64,000 nt of DNA, from positions 186,001 to 250,000 of the forward strand of contig JAGVSM010003488.1 of the NCBI GenBank assembly GCA_022494885.1. The letters are read 5' to 3'. Shown here one piece after another: positions 11,470 through 22,570 of the stretch; position 1 is the first letter of the stretch; each line of letters starts with the position of its first letter. The stretch is from Micrasema longulum (taxonomy: Eukaryota > Arthropoda > Insecta > Trichoptera > Brachycentridae). Under the pieces are notes generated by a model, which was not told the DNA's origin, did not search any database, and saw only the letters and a list, made by a program, of their open reading frames with translations. A program made the position numbers and the translations under genes.

Positions 11470-11993
11470 TACTTTACCATTTGTTAGATTTTTTTATTAA
11501 AATAAACACAAAACATACCAACCACCTATCCTTATAATACCAAAAACACATTTCATTATTTAAAAAAATAAAAAATTTTAAGCCAATCAACAGGCTCAAT
11601 AAGGCCCTTATAGATTGGCATTAATAAGTAGTACCTAATTTATTCATAAAATATACTTTAATTAACAAAGTTCATAATTAACAAAAGGTATGTATATGGC
11701 ATAATCTATACGCAAATGGCAAGTGTGAGATCGCGAGTCAGGAGAGACAACACCGCTTGCTTCTTAAATGCCTGCCCTTGCTGTAGGAACACATCGACAT
11801 TACCGTTTAGTGAGATTTCGTTCACTGTTCTGATAATCCTTGGCAGAGGAGAAAAGAATTCGATGTAAGTTTTATAATTTCCCACAGCAAAGACAGGATT
11901 GGTATGCAAGTTACGGAGAGGTACATTAAGGTTTATCTGAGCAAGGATACCATGGGCATCAATCACATATACCACAATATCCTAACTAAAGTA
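11470..11993 (-). pseudogene. Non-LTR reverse transcriptase C-terminus and 3' UTR
   Basis: A minus-strand frame ending at 11706 contains SPLPRIIRTVNEIS, preceded by NVPLRNLHTNPVF. This is the usual C-terminal end of Jockey-like reverse transcriptases (VPxRxxRxxxLF ... YGxxSPxxRMxRxxN). About 230 bases of AT-rich untranslated DNA follow on the minus strand. Everything upstream of the last roughly 95 codons is missing, so the copy is 5'-truncated, as is usual for failed reverse transcription. Confidence 0.65.
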
Positions 11994-12819
11994 AAGTAAC
12001 ATTAAATAATTTTTAAATCAAAAACTAGTAAAAAGTTAAATTGGTAAGCAAGCAGCAGGAAAATTAGTAGGTAAATAGCGTGCTAGCAATATGTTCCCTA
12101 TCGCCTAAAGAGCGTACAAAATCGCTCTGCTTGTTTCGAAATTTCGATACTAGCATCTCGAAAGTCTTGATATTAAAAATGTCACGAGTCTGAAATGGAA
12201 GCCTAAGTATTAACGCATGGTTTTTTACCATCAAATATGATGTCTTTTTAGTGAAACCAAAAAAAAAATATTTCGTACATTTATAAAGGTATTTTTATGT
12301 TGGTATTGAAAAAATCACATTTTTTTATTTATCTTAATGATCCGTAAACTAACTAAGAATTATTAATTGATCACAGTTAGTTTATAAATAAAAACGTAGT
12401 TAGGAAATGGTGTATCAAAAGTAATAAACAAAGCTAGAGAGGGAAAAACTTTATCCATTGGAAAGATTGATACGCTTAAAAGTTTGATGAAAAATGTCTC
12501 TCTTTGGTACCGGCTAACAATAGGTTGCACAAGAGCACTTTAAATTTGTGATTCTGTTCAAATTTATTGGAGCGAAATTACAGTTGTGTTGGAAAACTAT
12601 TTGTCCGATATTTCATATTAAACAAGAGCTCAAATAATTCCGATGTCTATCTAGTGCGGTATTTTGAAAAATAATAAACATGTATTTTCTTAGAAACCAA
12701 GTCTATCGAATGATTTTTATATGCACGTATGTTGACCGACCAGTTGAAAATTGAACGGAATCAATTATTTATATCTTGGAAACTACTGTTTGGTACATTT
12801 TGTACTCCTTTTTTCAAGG

Positions 12820-12960
12820 AATCAATTTATTAGTTACATAAACCTTGACAAAGAAGCTTGTTTGCTTTGAAACCGGTCGGTGAAAAATAAAAATTAGTGG
12901 TTAAAAACAAAGTTGTTTTATTTATTTTATTATAATATTTCAGTTCGAAAAATCTTTAAA
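12820..12960 (+). repeat. Dispersed repeat with hammerhead-like motif, sister family
   Basis: About 130 bases, including AAACAAAGTTGTTTTATTTA downstream of the motif, recur in reverse at 49905-50045. The two copies keep the same order of motif, spacer and tail. Confidence 0.65.
12842..12881 (+). ncRNA. Hammerhead ribozyme-like motif, sister family copy 1
   Basis: ACC (12842-12844) can pair with GGT (12879-12881) as stem I. TTGACAA stands at the CUGANGA position, AGC/GCT forms stem II around TTGTTT, and GAAA (12869-12872) leads into ACCGGT (12872-12877) as a minimal stem III with C before the predicted cleavage point. The first core C is T here, so activity is doubtful. Stem I differs from the 3751-type family on both sides, as pairing would require. 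Confidence 0.4.
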
Positions 12961-12984
12961 ATCAATGTTTTTCTTCTACACTGT

Positions 12985-13055
12985 TAGGAATCGAACGCAG
13001 GACCTTAAGAATAGTAGGCGAACATGACAATGACTATACAACGAGGCGGACTTAT
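12985..13055 (-). mobile_element. S2 SINE head fragment
   Basis: The reverse-oriented tRNA-like part has a B box (GGAATCGAACGCAGG on the plus strand) and ends ACAACGAGGCGGAC, the S2 5' end. The body is not evident. Confidence 0.55.
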
Positions 13056-13264
13056 TTCCACTCGATTTCATTATTCAGAACTTCTACCCGAGAGCAGCTA
13101 TTAATACAAAAACACTCGTCAAGGGTTTTGGTTTTATTTCATCAAAATAACTGTATTCTTCATCTTACTGGACACATAAAAGTATGTGTTTATAATACAA
13201 AAACGTAAATAGTTAAAATGTATATAGTAGCAGTTGAAATACTACTAACCTTCCTGATTGACAC

Positions 13265-13400
13265 ATGTTGCGACAGAGATGGAGATAAATTTTAGAAAAG
13301 TAATATGAATGCCCAGGTATTTACAAGACTATATTTATTTATGATTTTTAATTGGCAAGTGTGAATGATCATCTTAGACACTGTGTACCCAACACTAGAA
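13265..13400 (+). repeat. R1 repeat, strongly diverged
   Basis: Shows CGACAGAGATGGAGA, then TAATATGAATGCCCAGGTAT, and a remnant CTTAGACACTGTGTA. These are in R1 plus order but with many changes, so this is an old copy. Confidence 0.5.
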
Positions 13401-13756
13401 CACAGTTTGTCCGTCAATGTTGTCAATGTTGTACTATTCAAGCAATGCGAGAATGTTAATGTTACAAATTCAGGAAATAAAAGTGGCACAATGGTCATTA
13501 TGCCACTGTTATTTCTTAAAATATATAAAACTAGATGATACAAGTGAGTAAACATAGGACTTTCATTTTGCAAATGAATGTTAATTTACTGCGCTAGAGT
13601 TGTTCCATTTAGATAACAAGGGGCATATTCGTAAATATCCGAGGCGTTATCCGTTCTGGATGTTTTAGAATCCACCTGAAGTGGCTTCGTCAATAGCAGA
13701 CGTGTCGAATGGAAACACCTGACGAGTTATCCACCTCAGTAATAATCGAAATAAAC

Positions 13757-13917
13757 ACCGCGCGTAGTGGTTCAGACGCTCGAGTCACGCACACGAAAAT
13801 TAAATGTGATTTTTCTCAGACCTGGGTGTTATGTTATGTAACTGACTACTGTAATTGGATCTTCTGGCCTGTTGTGGTGCAAAAAAACAACAATAATAAA
13901 AAAACAATTGTTTTGTA
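13757..13917 (+). mobile_element. S1 SINE with internal loss
   Basis: The head is reduced to CGCGTAGTGGTTCAGACGC and the B box is lost. The 3' part is good: TACTGTAATTGGATCTTC followed by GGCCTGTTGTGGTGCAAAAA and an AACAATAATAAA tail. Confidence 0.7.
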
Positions 13918-13961
13918 GGATATTTATGGCGTAGCCAAGATACTACAATGTAAATGAGAAT

Positions 13962-14245
13962 TGGTCGGCCTGTAGTGTCAAGGTCAGCGCATTAGCTCAT
14001 CATGCAAGAGGTCTCGGGTTTAATTCCCGACATGGTTAACATAAAATATTTATTTAAAAAGGTATTTTTACACTATAATATTTAATAGTTTCTGGACTGG
14101 CACGTGAAGTGTAAGACTGATCATCTTACCTTCACGTAACAAAAACAAATGATCAAGATACGCTGCGATTGATGAACCAATGTAGTGCTCTATGTTCCAT
14201 TAGGTGTGGAAAGGGAATGATGATGATGAAATGGGAATAAATGAG
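13962..14245 (+). mobile_element. S2 SINE, near full length
   Basis: The head reads TCGGCCTGTAGTGTCAAGGT, then TCATGCAAGAGGTCTCGGG with B box GGTTTAATTCCCGAC. The body follows through AAGACTGATCATCTTACC and ATACGCTGCGATTGATG to CTATGTTCCATTAGGTG, and ends with the ATGATGATGA tail. This is the reference copy for S2 in the window. Heads with tRNA-like promoters are transcribed by pol III and mobilised by a partner LINE, here not identified. Confidence 0.8.
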
Positions 14246-14547
14246 TGACTTTAGAAGGCGCTACTCAGGAGAAATTTTGTTGCGTTACAAAATTGAACAG
14301 TTTTAAATTTTAACGTGCGATAACGGGGTGGTACATTTCATAATAAACTTAAGATATTTAAAATTTATTTTACTTTTTGTGCATAATATCAATTGTACGT
14401 CAGCGGCCTTATTGCCAAATGAAAATTTATTTCAACCAACTAATAAAACAAGGTGTGATTAATACAGTTTTAAAATCCATTAAAAAGAAGAAAAAACAAA
14501 CTAAAGATGTATAAGAAATAAAAAAAGCAATATTAATGTTGTATAAC

Positions 14548-14830
14548 TTACCTAAACCAACACTTGTAATAATTTGGTAAATGAATAAAGAGAAAAGAGA
14601 ATACACTAAGGCAGATAAAAAGGTGTTTCTTCAAACGTGATTGAAGCAGAGATACTGTAAAAATATATTTGATAGTGGATGGGAGATGATTCCACAGCCA
14701 AGCCGTATGGACACTATAAGAGTTAGAGAAGAAAGATAAATAATTGAGGATGGATTTATAGGGTGCTTTGAGAATAAAAACGAAAAGGTAAACCATGAGC
14801 TTATATGTGTTGAAATTTTTCACGGAGGTA
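14548..14830 (-). pseudogene. Non-LTR reverse transcriptase C-terminal remnant
   Basis: The minus frame includes YSVHTAWLWNHLPSTIKY and LLQSRLKKHLF. This matches the FSVxAPRLWNxLPxxIR ... FKxxLKxHLF ending of CR1/L2- and Jockey-like reverse transcriptases. The usual P after A is lost and all upstream domains are missing. Confidence 0.65.
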
Positions 14831-15049
14831 TATGGGAGCGTTAGGACTATGAACTACAGTAAACATAATTGAGAGGGAGTGACAGTCTCTCCGCTGTCTA
14901 ATTTTGAGCATTTAATAAACATTTTAAAGCATCTTCCCCATTTAGCTAATAACTAGAGAAACATTAACGTAATCGCATTCATAATTGACGTTATTGTTAC
15001 ATTATTCCTCACAAAACAAACGGTTCGCACTTAACTAGCTCCGAATACT

Positions 15050-15200
15050 GGCTGAATATTGGCAGTTGGATCATTAGGTGACTTCTCGGGTTGGAACGGG
15101 TGTCGGGCGGGGGAGTGAGGTGTGGGTGGGGATATGGCAGGAATTTTCCGCCCCAGTTCATCCCCTCCCCGCGGCTACTCAGGGACAACAGGAAAACAAT
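15050..15200. other. GC-rich patch
   Basis: A G-rich run (GTGTCGGGCGGGGGAGTGAG) turns into a C-rich run (CATCCCCTCCCCGCGG) within 100 bases, in an otherwise AT-rich region. No open frame or family was recognised. It could be part of a retrotransposon 5' region or a small CpG-rich element. Confidence 0.4.
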
Positions 15201-15479
15201 GCCACTGAACTGAAGCTATAGAAACATACATTCATCTATCTGTTTTGAGCTCGCATTGTGAATACGTATAAAATATTGAAATGTGCCTTTCATGTTTGTC
15301 CCATAACTGTAATGTGATGGAAAGTCAGGTGCCTCCGGAGACGTGTTGGCCTGGAGCGTACAATGCTGTGAAGTAGACTTTATAACTAATACCGTATTTA
15401 TTTAAAATTAATTAGAAACACTTTAAACGCTGAGCTAAATGAATAAAGATTTTTTTTGTGGCCCGTAATGAGCAGCTAA

Positions 15480-16085
15480 TGAATATTTATTTATTTTTGC
15501 ATTTCACAGTTTTAAAATGTACAAAAACTCTTGGTCCCGACTACCTAGGAAATTCCTGTTTTTAGAAAGGACCTTTTTTTACATTTTTTTTTTCATTAAA
15601 TGATGCTCAATAAATACAAAGAATAATAATAACATTAAATAAAATCAGAATAAATATAAATTAGATAACATGCAGGTTATAATTTTAAAAAAATAACCAG
15701 AAAATTAATTAGAAAATATACCATTAATAGTTAAAAATTGAGAAATAATTATTATAAATAAGAAAACATACCGATAGTAATAAAAATTGAAGCATAAATA
15801 TAAATTTTAAAATATTGCATTAGTAATTAAGAAATTAAACATAAATATAAATTGGAAAACATACCGATAATAGTAAAAATTGAAGCATAAATATGAATTT
15901 GAAAATATACCGATAATAATGAAAAATTGAAAAACAAATATAAATTAAAGAACATACCGTTTATAATTAAAAAATAATCATACGTGTAATTACTAGCAAT
16001 AATAAGAAAAATGAAACAAATGTAAATGAATAAACATACAAAGTAAAAATAAAATATAAATAATTGAAATCGTAAGTCATGTTTT
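15480..16085 (-). repeat. AT-rich region with a 47-bp tandem array
   Basis: From about 15710 to 15975 a unit containing ACATACCGATAATAGTAAAA and GAAGCATAAATATAAATT repeats about six times. ATACC starts fall at 15717, 15770, 15861, 15907 and 15954, with one degenerate unit near 15814. The left end TATTTATTTATTTTTGCATT looks like the tail of a minus-strand non-LTR element, so the array may be its 3' UTR. Confidence 0.6.
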
Positions 16086-16119
16086 TTTTAATGGATGAAA
16101 GTATAACTAAACGAAAAAT

Positions 16120-16775
16120 AATTATGAAAGGAGATATTCTGAATCAAGTGGAAGAATCTAGAAAGTATATTTATTAGGAATAGAAAGACTGAGAAAGATA
16201 TTGAAAGCAGGGTGAATGCCGGGAACAGGGTAAATGGTGCACTAAAATATACTTTGGCAAACAAATGTTTGTTGCGGTACGCGACACTTGCAGTTCACAA
16301 TGCAGTTCTGGTGCTGACCCTTATGTATGGGAGCGAAGTTCAGAATTAGAAAAATAATCATCTAAATAGGCTGCATTCCGTCGAAATGCGATCTCTCAAG
16401 CGAAATTTGTGGTAAAACGATGCATGATAGGTGCGGTGCGCAAATGTCGAGATTCGTGTATTAGGCTGAGATTAGCATAATCGATAAAATCAAGAAAGAA
16501 GGGCTGCGTTGGTTTAGACATGTAGAGCAAATGGACAGCAGAAGAAGGGGCTAAAAGGATTTATGATGCGAATTTTGATGGGTGTAGAAAACGTGGAAGA
16601 TCGAAAAAAACTTGGCTCTACCAAATCCAACAAATACTTGAAGATGAACATATCAAAAGTATATATGTTCGTGGATGAGCAGATGAATGGATGCAGAGGA
16701 AGCGATGTATGTATGCAAAGACAGAATGGTATGGCGTTCTATCCTCTTTGCTTACTCCTACGGGGACGCCACGCA
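16120..16775 (+). pseudogene. Endonuclease-RT C-terminal remnant, family C
   Basis: Frame pieces read IESRVNAGNRVNGALK and LAVHNAVLVLTLMYGSE, then a degenerate core, then LRWFRHVEQMDS and, after a shift, IYDANFDGCRKRGRSKKTW. These match the region after the polymerase domain in a class of arthropod RT proteins (NRVNGAL ... HNAVLVPTLMYGSE ... LRWFGHVERM ... GRGRPRKTW). Several stops and frameshifts are present. Copies of the same family are at 50242 (minus) and 57715 (plus). Confidence 0.75.
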
Positions 16776-17008
16776 ATGCTTTGATTGTTTTTTACTTTCT
16801 GATCTTAAGTTTATTATTTTGTATGATTGATTACGTGTAAATCTAAATTTGAATAATTTATATGTTAAAAATTATTTCTGATTATTTTTTTTAAAATTTT
16901 ATTATTTATTACTTATACCCTTTTTTCTCGATTGTTATTATATTGCATCACATGTCATTATAATTTAATCTAATTAATTTAACTGTGTATTTTTATTGTT
17001 AGTTATAA

Positions 17009-18040
17009 TGGCTTGACACGGGCATTAGAGATCCCTTTTTATCGTTTTTAAAATCCTACCTCTCACATAGAAAACAAAGTGTAAAAATCAATAACTTCAT
17101 ATCAAATAGCTTCCTAGTAACTTCTGGTGTACCACAGGGTGCCCACTTGGCCCCTCTTCTATTTAATCTGTTTGTTAATGATGCTGCTAATGTTTTTTCT
17201 TTTACAAAATTCTGGCTTTTTGCTGACGATAACAAGATACTTAAGCTAATTAAAAATATTGATGACTGTGTCAGACTCCAAGAAGACATAAATGCATTTC
17301 ATACTTGGTGCAAAACTAATAACATGGAACTTAACATCGATAAATGCAAAATTATTTCATACCATAAATGTAAACATCCTTTTATTTTTGATTATAAACT
17401 TAATGGCCAAGTTCTTTCGATTGTCACCTCTATAAGAGATCTTGGAGTGATCCTAGATAATAAACTAACTTTTCTGGAACACTTTGATAATATAGTAAAC
17501 AGATCCTTAAAAATTTTAGGCTTTATTAATAGAACTACGTCTGATTTCCAAAGTATGCTTACACTTAAAACACTTTATTGCTCTTTAGTTCGCCCTATTC
17601 TTGAATATGCATCTGTAATCTGGTCCCCTCATTATGCTGTTCATATCAAGCGCCTTGAATCAGTTCAACATCGTTTTATAAGAAAAATTGCATGGAAGAT
17701 GGGATTGGAAAGAGGAGACTATTCATATTCTGATATGGAGAGGTTTTTAAGCATATCAAGTCTTGAAAAACGCAGATGCATTGCAGATATAATCTGCATG
17801 TATAAAATTATGAACTGTCTCATTGATGCCCCTGAAATTTTGCAAAAGATTCTTTTTAACGTTCCCACCCGTAGACTAAGAAATAATGAAATGCTTTTCC
17901 TCGGTCACTACAGGACCAATTATGGTGCACAGTCGCCTTTGCCCAGAATGATCAGGCGGGTGAACGATCATCAAGATCTTGATTATTATGGTGTAAGGAT
18001 GTCTTTCTTTACAAATCAGCTAAAGAATCTGTATAGTTAG
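17009..18040 (+). pseudogene. Jockey-like reverse transcriptase, 3' half
   Basis: The best preserved reverse transcriptase remnant: 343 codons are open from 17009 without a stop. It carries SGVPQG at about 17123 (RT motif 4), the catalytic FADD box at 17219-17230 (motif 5), SIRDLGVILDNKLTF (motif 7) and the C-terminal SLVRPILEYASVIWSP region. The usual C-terminal SPLPRMIRRVND follows. The frame is closed upstream by TAA at 17006-17008, and the endonuclease and the first RT motifs are missing. ORF1 is also missing, so the copy cannot act alone. The uninterrupted frame suggests a fairly young insertion. Confidence 0.85.
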
Positions 18041-18206
18041 CCTATGCTTTTTACTTAATCTAAAAAAATCTATCATCTGTCTTTGCTGCTTATTTCTGTT
18101 CCTTATATTTTTTTATTCCTTTGTAAAAATTTCTTTTAATTGTAATGTTTATAATGGACTTTGTCCGTAAATAAATAAATAAATAAATAAATAAATAGCC
18201 TAAAAA
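18041..18206 (+). repeat. 3' UTR and TAAA-type tail of the preceding element
   Basis: A short 3' UTR ends ATAATGGACTTTGTCCG, a small hairpin (GGAC/GTCC), then about ten TAAA repeats. Such a short hairpin plus microsatellite tail is the usual 3' end of Jockey/CR1-like elements and marks the insertion boundary near 18206. Confidence 0.75.
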
Positions 18207-19590
18207 ATTTTGAATGAATAAATAAATAAATGAAATAAGTAACTTGTATTCAGTATAAACTGATGACTTTCTTTATTGGTCGTTGATCTATATTTCAGGG
18301 TAAATCATTGCACGTGTGTGTGTCATCGATTAATGGACTATGACCCCCTCATATGTAACTAATCATTATCGGTTAATTTTTAGTAGTTTCGGCCATTTTG
18401 AAGTAAACTCAAATGTCTCTTAACTAGTAATTTTGACTTAATGCCTTTTCAGAGTCCCCACGATATATCGTATGAAACAAAAATTCATTTTTTTAAATTT
18501 ATAAAAGGTAAGTACAAAGTTCAATAATAAATGAAAAATAAAATATATTTATGTGCACACTTAAGTTTCACTTGCTGTTTTTAAAAAGTTTTTGACCATT
18601 TTTAAAAATTAATTACGGTTTTTTTCCTTACGATTTTCAATTGGTATTAAATTATACAGTTTAAGTACTACACTCCCCATTGTTCTATCTCCATAGTAGT
18701 TCTTCTGTCGTGGCACCGTCAGGTGCTGTGCCGATACTTGTCGGGTCACAATCTGGTCTGATCTAATCTTTTGAAGCTAGCAATAACATAATTCAAAATG
18801 AAAAAGTTCAAAAACTCTAATTCATCTAAGATCCGGGAAAAAAGAGTGTAAACTGTAAAAAATTATAATTATACCTGACTCATATTTACACTCTCTTCTG
18901 CCAAATCTATGTTTCACTTCCATAATATATAAGTGCTGGGACTAAAACTCCGCTTTGCACTGCCAGTTTAGCTACTGTGTATTCGTATAATGCTTTATAC
19001 AGTGTGTTCTGATAAGAAATAGGTAATTTCAGGTTCTTCTGCATTCCTTTATTATGTAAGTTCAACAATGTAAATATTAAATCTTAAAAAACAGCAATCA
19101 GCAGAATACAAAAAAAACAATGGCAGCGATATGTTGTGTTACCTTAGAAAGTAACTTTAAATAGAAACACTGAAATTAAGTTCTATTGTGTTAGCTTTCT
19201 ACCTCCCTACAAATCTAAAGCGGTCTACCAAGAACCGAACCATTTCCAATTGTCCAACGCAATATGAACTTTATCCAAGTATTGCAGATACGAAATCGCT
19301 GCGCTAAAACTCGCGGTTGCCGTTAAACTTAGGTTGATGTTCTAACTAAACTCGTCCACAAGAAACTGGGTTGGGATAACAAAACTGTATAGTTTCCTGG
19401 TACTTGTGATTATTGCGCGTTTGTATCTGCAGCCAACAAGTCTGAAGTAGTTTCATATATTATTTTGTAATGAATACTATACTTAGACTTCTGCAATCCG
19501 GGTATCGTGACTTCATTTAAAAGGGCATTAATGTTGCTTTTCTGAAAACTGTTTCTAAATAAACAAGGGAAACGCTTATGCAAATATAAT
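18207..19590. other. AT-rich stretch without recognised features
   Basis: Nothing coding was recognised. A second AAATAAATAAAT patch at 18217-18232 lies just beyond the element tail. The rest is unique-looking AT-rich DNA. Confidence 0.5.
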
Positions 19591-19599
19591 ATAATAATT

Positions 19600-20545
19600 A
19601 CTGCTATAACACATTTTAATAAAATATATCATAGTCAATAAAACTCATAAAATACATTCTAATTATCACTATTTTATTAGATTCAATTATAAATACATAG
19701 ATTTCAAATTTCTATGATGGAAATTAACCCTTTTTTCAAATATTTTATGCAATCTTTCTGAAAAATTTAACTCTAGGTCTGATACTTTCAAGTCATAATG
19801 CTTCACTTACTTGGTTTTCATTATATACACCGTTTTCTAAGAAAAATGGCCTGGTTGGTTGGATTGCAGGGGGTAATTTTTTCTATTTTGAAATATAGCA
19901 ATCTGTTTTTATTGTACAGACGTAGAACGGATATGGACTTTTTATGCATTTTCAAAATACTTCATGCTGTATGTGATGTCTCATTTTTGTTCCAATCATT
20001 TTCTTTTCATGATCTCAATCTTGTCACCAGAAGTCAAAATCTGCTATTTATCAAATCCTTTAAGAGTATTTTTTGTTTTAATGCCCCAAGGTCCAGAATG
20101 TGTAGATTAGTCAATTTGTCACACAACTCGGAATCCTTTGGGATAGATCTTTCGGGTTTTCGTTAATCTCTTCACCGTTAACTCAGTCTAGGATGAAGAT
20201 GAATTGGCATGAGTTAGCTCGAAGTCTTATATGTTGATCGCGTTTTTGATTATATGGTATACCATTATTTTATCGCCCTTGTTTGCCTTTGCTACATAGT
20301 TTTATATTATTTTTGTTAAATTTCTTGAACATTCGTTTCTTCATATAACTTTTGCAATTGGATTAATAACACATTTTGAAATATGTTTTTGTCAATAAAT
20401 CTCATCAAGTACAATTCGTACTTATTTTTATGTTTTTATTAGATTCAATTATAAAGAGATTTTAAATTTATGTGATGAGTATAACGGTCTTTTTCCATTA
20501 TTTGACGTAACCATATTTTAAAATTAAATTCGGGGTCTGATGATT
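19600..20545 (+). repeat. Diverged direct repeats around an RT remnant
   Basis: A segment of about 190 bases at 19600-19790 recurs in the same direction at 20355-20545. Shared islands include ATAACACATTTT, TTATTAGATTCAATTATAAA and GGTCTGAT in the same order. They flank the reverse transcriptase fragment at 19796-20350, giving a unit length of about 755. Confidence 0.55.
19796..20350 (+). pseudogene. Reverse transcriptase C-terminal remnant and 3' UTR, family D
   Basis: The 122-codon frame at 19798-20166 contains HRFLRKMAWLVGL and ILKYSNLFLLYRRRTDMDFL. It aligns by eye with HRFIRKIAWKMGL and the LEKRRCIADI region of the element at 17009. The end has APRSRMCRLVNL. The 3' UTR piece CGCCCTTGTTTGCCTTTGCT and CTTTTGCAATTGGATTA recurs at 35095-35215, so the two are one family. 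All catalytic motifs are missing. Confidence 0.65.
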
Positions 20546-20549
20546 AAAA

Positions 20550-21340
20550 AAACAAAAAACCTATCACATCACAACGAGGCCGACAAAAATTATGTTATAG
20601 GTGACAAAACTAAACAAAAACGTAATTTATTCTCTTAAATAGGATAACTACTTTATCTGTTCGATATCGAAATTAAATATGAATAGTACATTAAACTCTA
20701 AAATTAACTTTGCTTAGGTGTGCGTGCTTACATAAGAAAAATTGTATGCTTATTTAACATTCGAACGCTTCTTGAGTGAGAATTGAAATATCAAAATTTG
20801 ATCGTTTCCTTTATTCAAAAATACACAAAAAATATTTTATTTCTCAGATAGTTGTCAACCGCGCTCCCTGAGCTTTTGTTAGAGTACGCTTTGTTGCTTA
20901 ATAAACTTCGCAAACTATTAACATTATTTTTGGGATGAAAGGCCAGAAATTTCAAATCTTAAATTCCTCTGTAAGTTGGCAAGTTTTTAATTGAAGGGTC
21001 GGTAGCTATTGTTACGAAAAAAGTCGGATCAATTTTCAACGCAACCAATCACCAACCTTTCCGGGCCTGAGGAGGGTGGATGTCTAGGGTCTCCGGGTCA
21101 GCATAATTTTTTGTTAATCGTCAGATTAATTTAATTTTTTGCATAATTCTACCCGATAATGTTTAAAATGTGTAAAAGGTTTTTTAAATATGAGTCTAAC
21201 GAATTTTTCAATAATAATTTATATTTGTCTTCCCTCCGCTCAAAAAGCAAACATAACAATTAATCTGGTAATGCATCCAAAATAAAACAAGTTATGGAAT
21301 AAAAAAATTACAACAATAATTTTCAAAATAAACCTGTATA
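20550..21340. other. Stretch without recognised features
   Basis: Mostly AT-rich. A mildly GC-richer patch near 21040-21100 (CTTTCCGGGCCTGAGGAGGG) has no recognised affiliation. Confidence 0.4.
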
Positions 21341-21346
21341 AATGAA

Positions 21347-21458
21347 ATCAATATTTTTATAATAAATATATTAATTTTAAACTCATACCCTTACAAATAT
21401 TCATCAATATTTTTATAATAAATATATTAATTTTAAAGTCATACCCTTACAAATATTT
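21347..21458 (+). repeat. 56-bp tandem duplication
   Basis: Two adjacent units, 21347-21402 and 21403-21458, are nearly identical (ATCAATATTTTTATAATAAA start, CATACCCTTACAAATATT end). One difference is visible (AAACTCA versus AAAGTCA). It is a recent local duplication. Confidence 0.8.
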
Positions 21459-21639
21459 TTAAATAATGGAAGGTTTTTCCCCAATATAACCAAAATATTC
21501 CTCTAATATACTCAGTATACCCTATTTGAATTTTAATTACTCTACTTATTTTGGCTTGTATAGAAATCCACAAATATAAAATAGCAATTATTTTTAGTAT
21601 ATAAGGAAACTTTGTAAATATTTAAGTTAGTTTATTTGA

Positions 21640-21730
21640 AAATGTCCTTACAAGACGAAACGCGTCACAATATACCCTTTGTATATTTTATAAAAAATAA
21701 AGTAGAATTTTAATCCAATCAACTTGTTTT
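21640..21730 (+). repeat. Short repeat with GACGAAACGCGTC motif
   Basis: AAGACGAAACGCGTCACA at about 21652 has GAAA followed by the palindrome ACGCGT and a C, the cleavage-side half of a minimal hammerhead. The upstream box CTTACAA is poor. A similar layout is at 22480-22570 with GAAACAATTGTCACG. Both are followed by A/T-rich DNA and AATCAACTTG or AATTGTTCAG. These may be decayed ends of Penelope-like elements. Confidence 0.35.
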
Positions 21731-22479
21731 ATTTTGGATACATTACCAAATTAAATATGGACTTCTACCAATTGTCTGCATACACAATAAATTACAATTA
21801 ATCGCCTTACAACAGTTCGCACGTGTGCTTTTTTTTTAGCCATAACCACATAAATCCAGATTTTTTGCATTTCGTTTCACATGCATTGCCCTTCCCAACT
21901 TCCCACTGTATCTCCACGCTAATGGGTGACGCGACATTGGATCAGTGATGTTCAACGTGTCACAGTGAGAGCAGCGCAATGTCATACGGCATACTCTCGC
22001 AACAGTATTTTATGAAAAAAAAAGAATTTTGCAGAAAATAATAAAGATACAAAGAAACTCTTAAAAATATAAATAATGAATAAAACTATATTTATGTTGA
22101 TATAAATTTCTTTATAAATATTTCAATCATTTATTAAAATTAAAATGAACACCAACCTATTATTACATGTTTAAAATATTATTAAGAACAATTATTTCAA
22201 GATATAAAACTGTAAATCTTGATTAATGATCTCACAATACATACATGTACATCAATAAATACTTAATTTTTAATTTTTAATAATTTTTTCCGAAATTTAA
22301 ATATAAATACCTAAATTCCCCATTACCTATTAAACACTTAGCCTTGCCCTTAAAAATTGGTTTTCTCCATAATTATCACTAATTTATGTACTAAACTCAA
22401 TGAAAATAATTTGTAACTTGAATTATATAACTATTTATTGTGGTACTATATATAGACATTTAATCTATCTTATGAAAAT

Positions 22480-22570
22480 GCCCTAACGTGGCGAAACAAT
22501 TGTCACGAAAATTTTGTTTTTATATTTGTGAAAATAAAATAAATTGTTCAGTGGACTCAAATCAGTGTTC
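22480..22570 (+). repeat. Second short repeat with GAAA-palindrome-C motif
   Basis: TGGCGAAACAATTGTCACG has GAAA leading into ACAATTGT, a palindrome that could form stem III, then C. The 5' core (CTAACGT) is not canonical. It lies 830 bases from the related motif at 21652 in the same direction. Confidence 0.3.
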
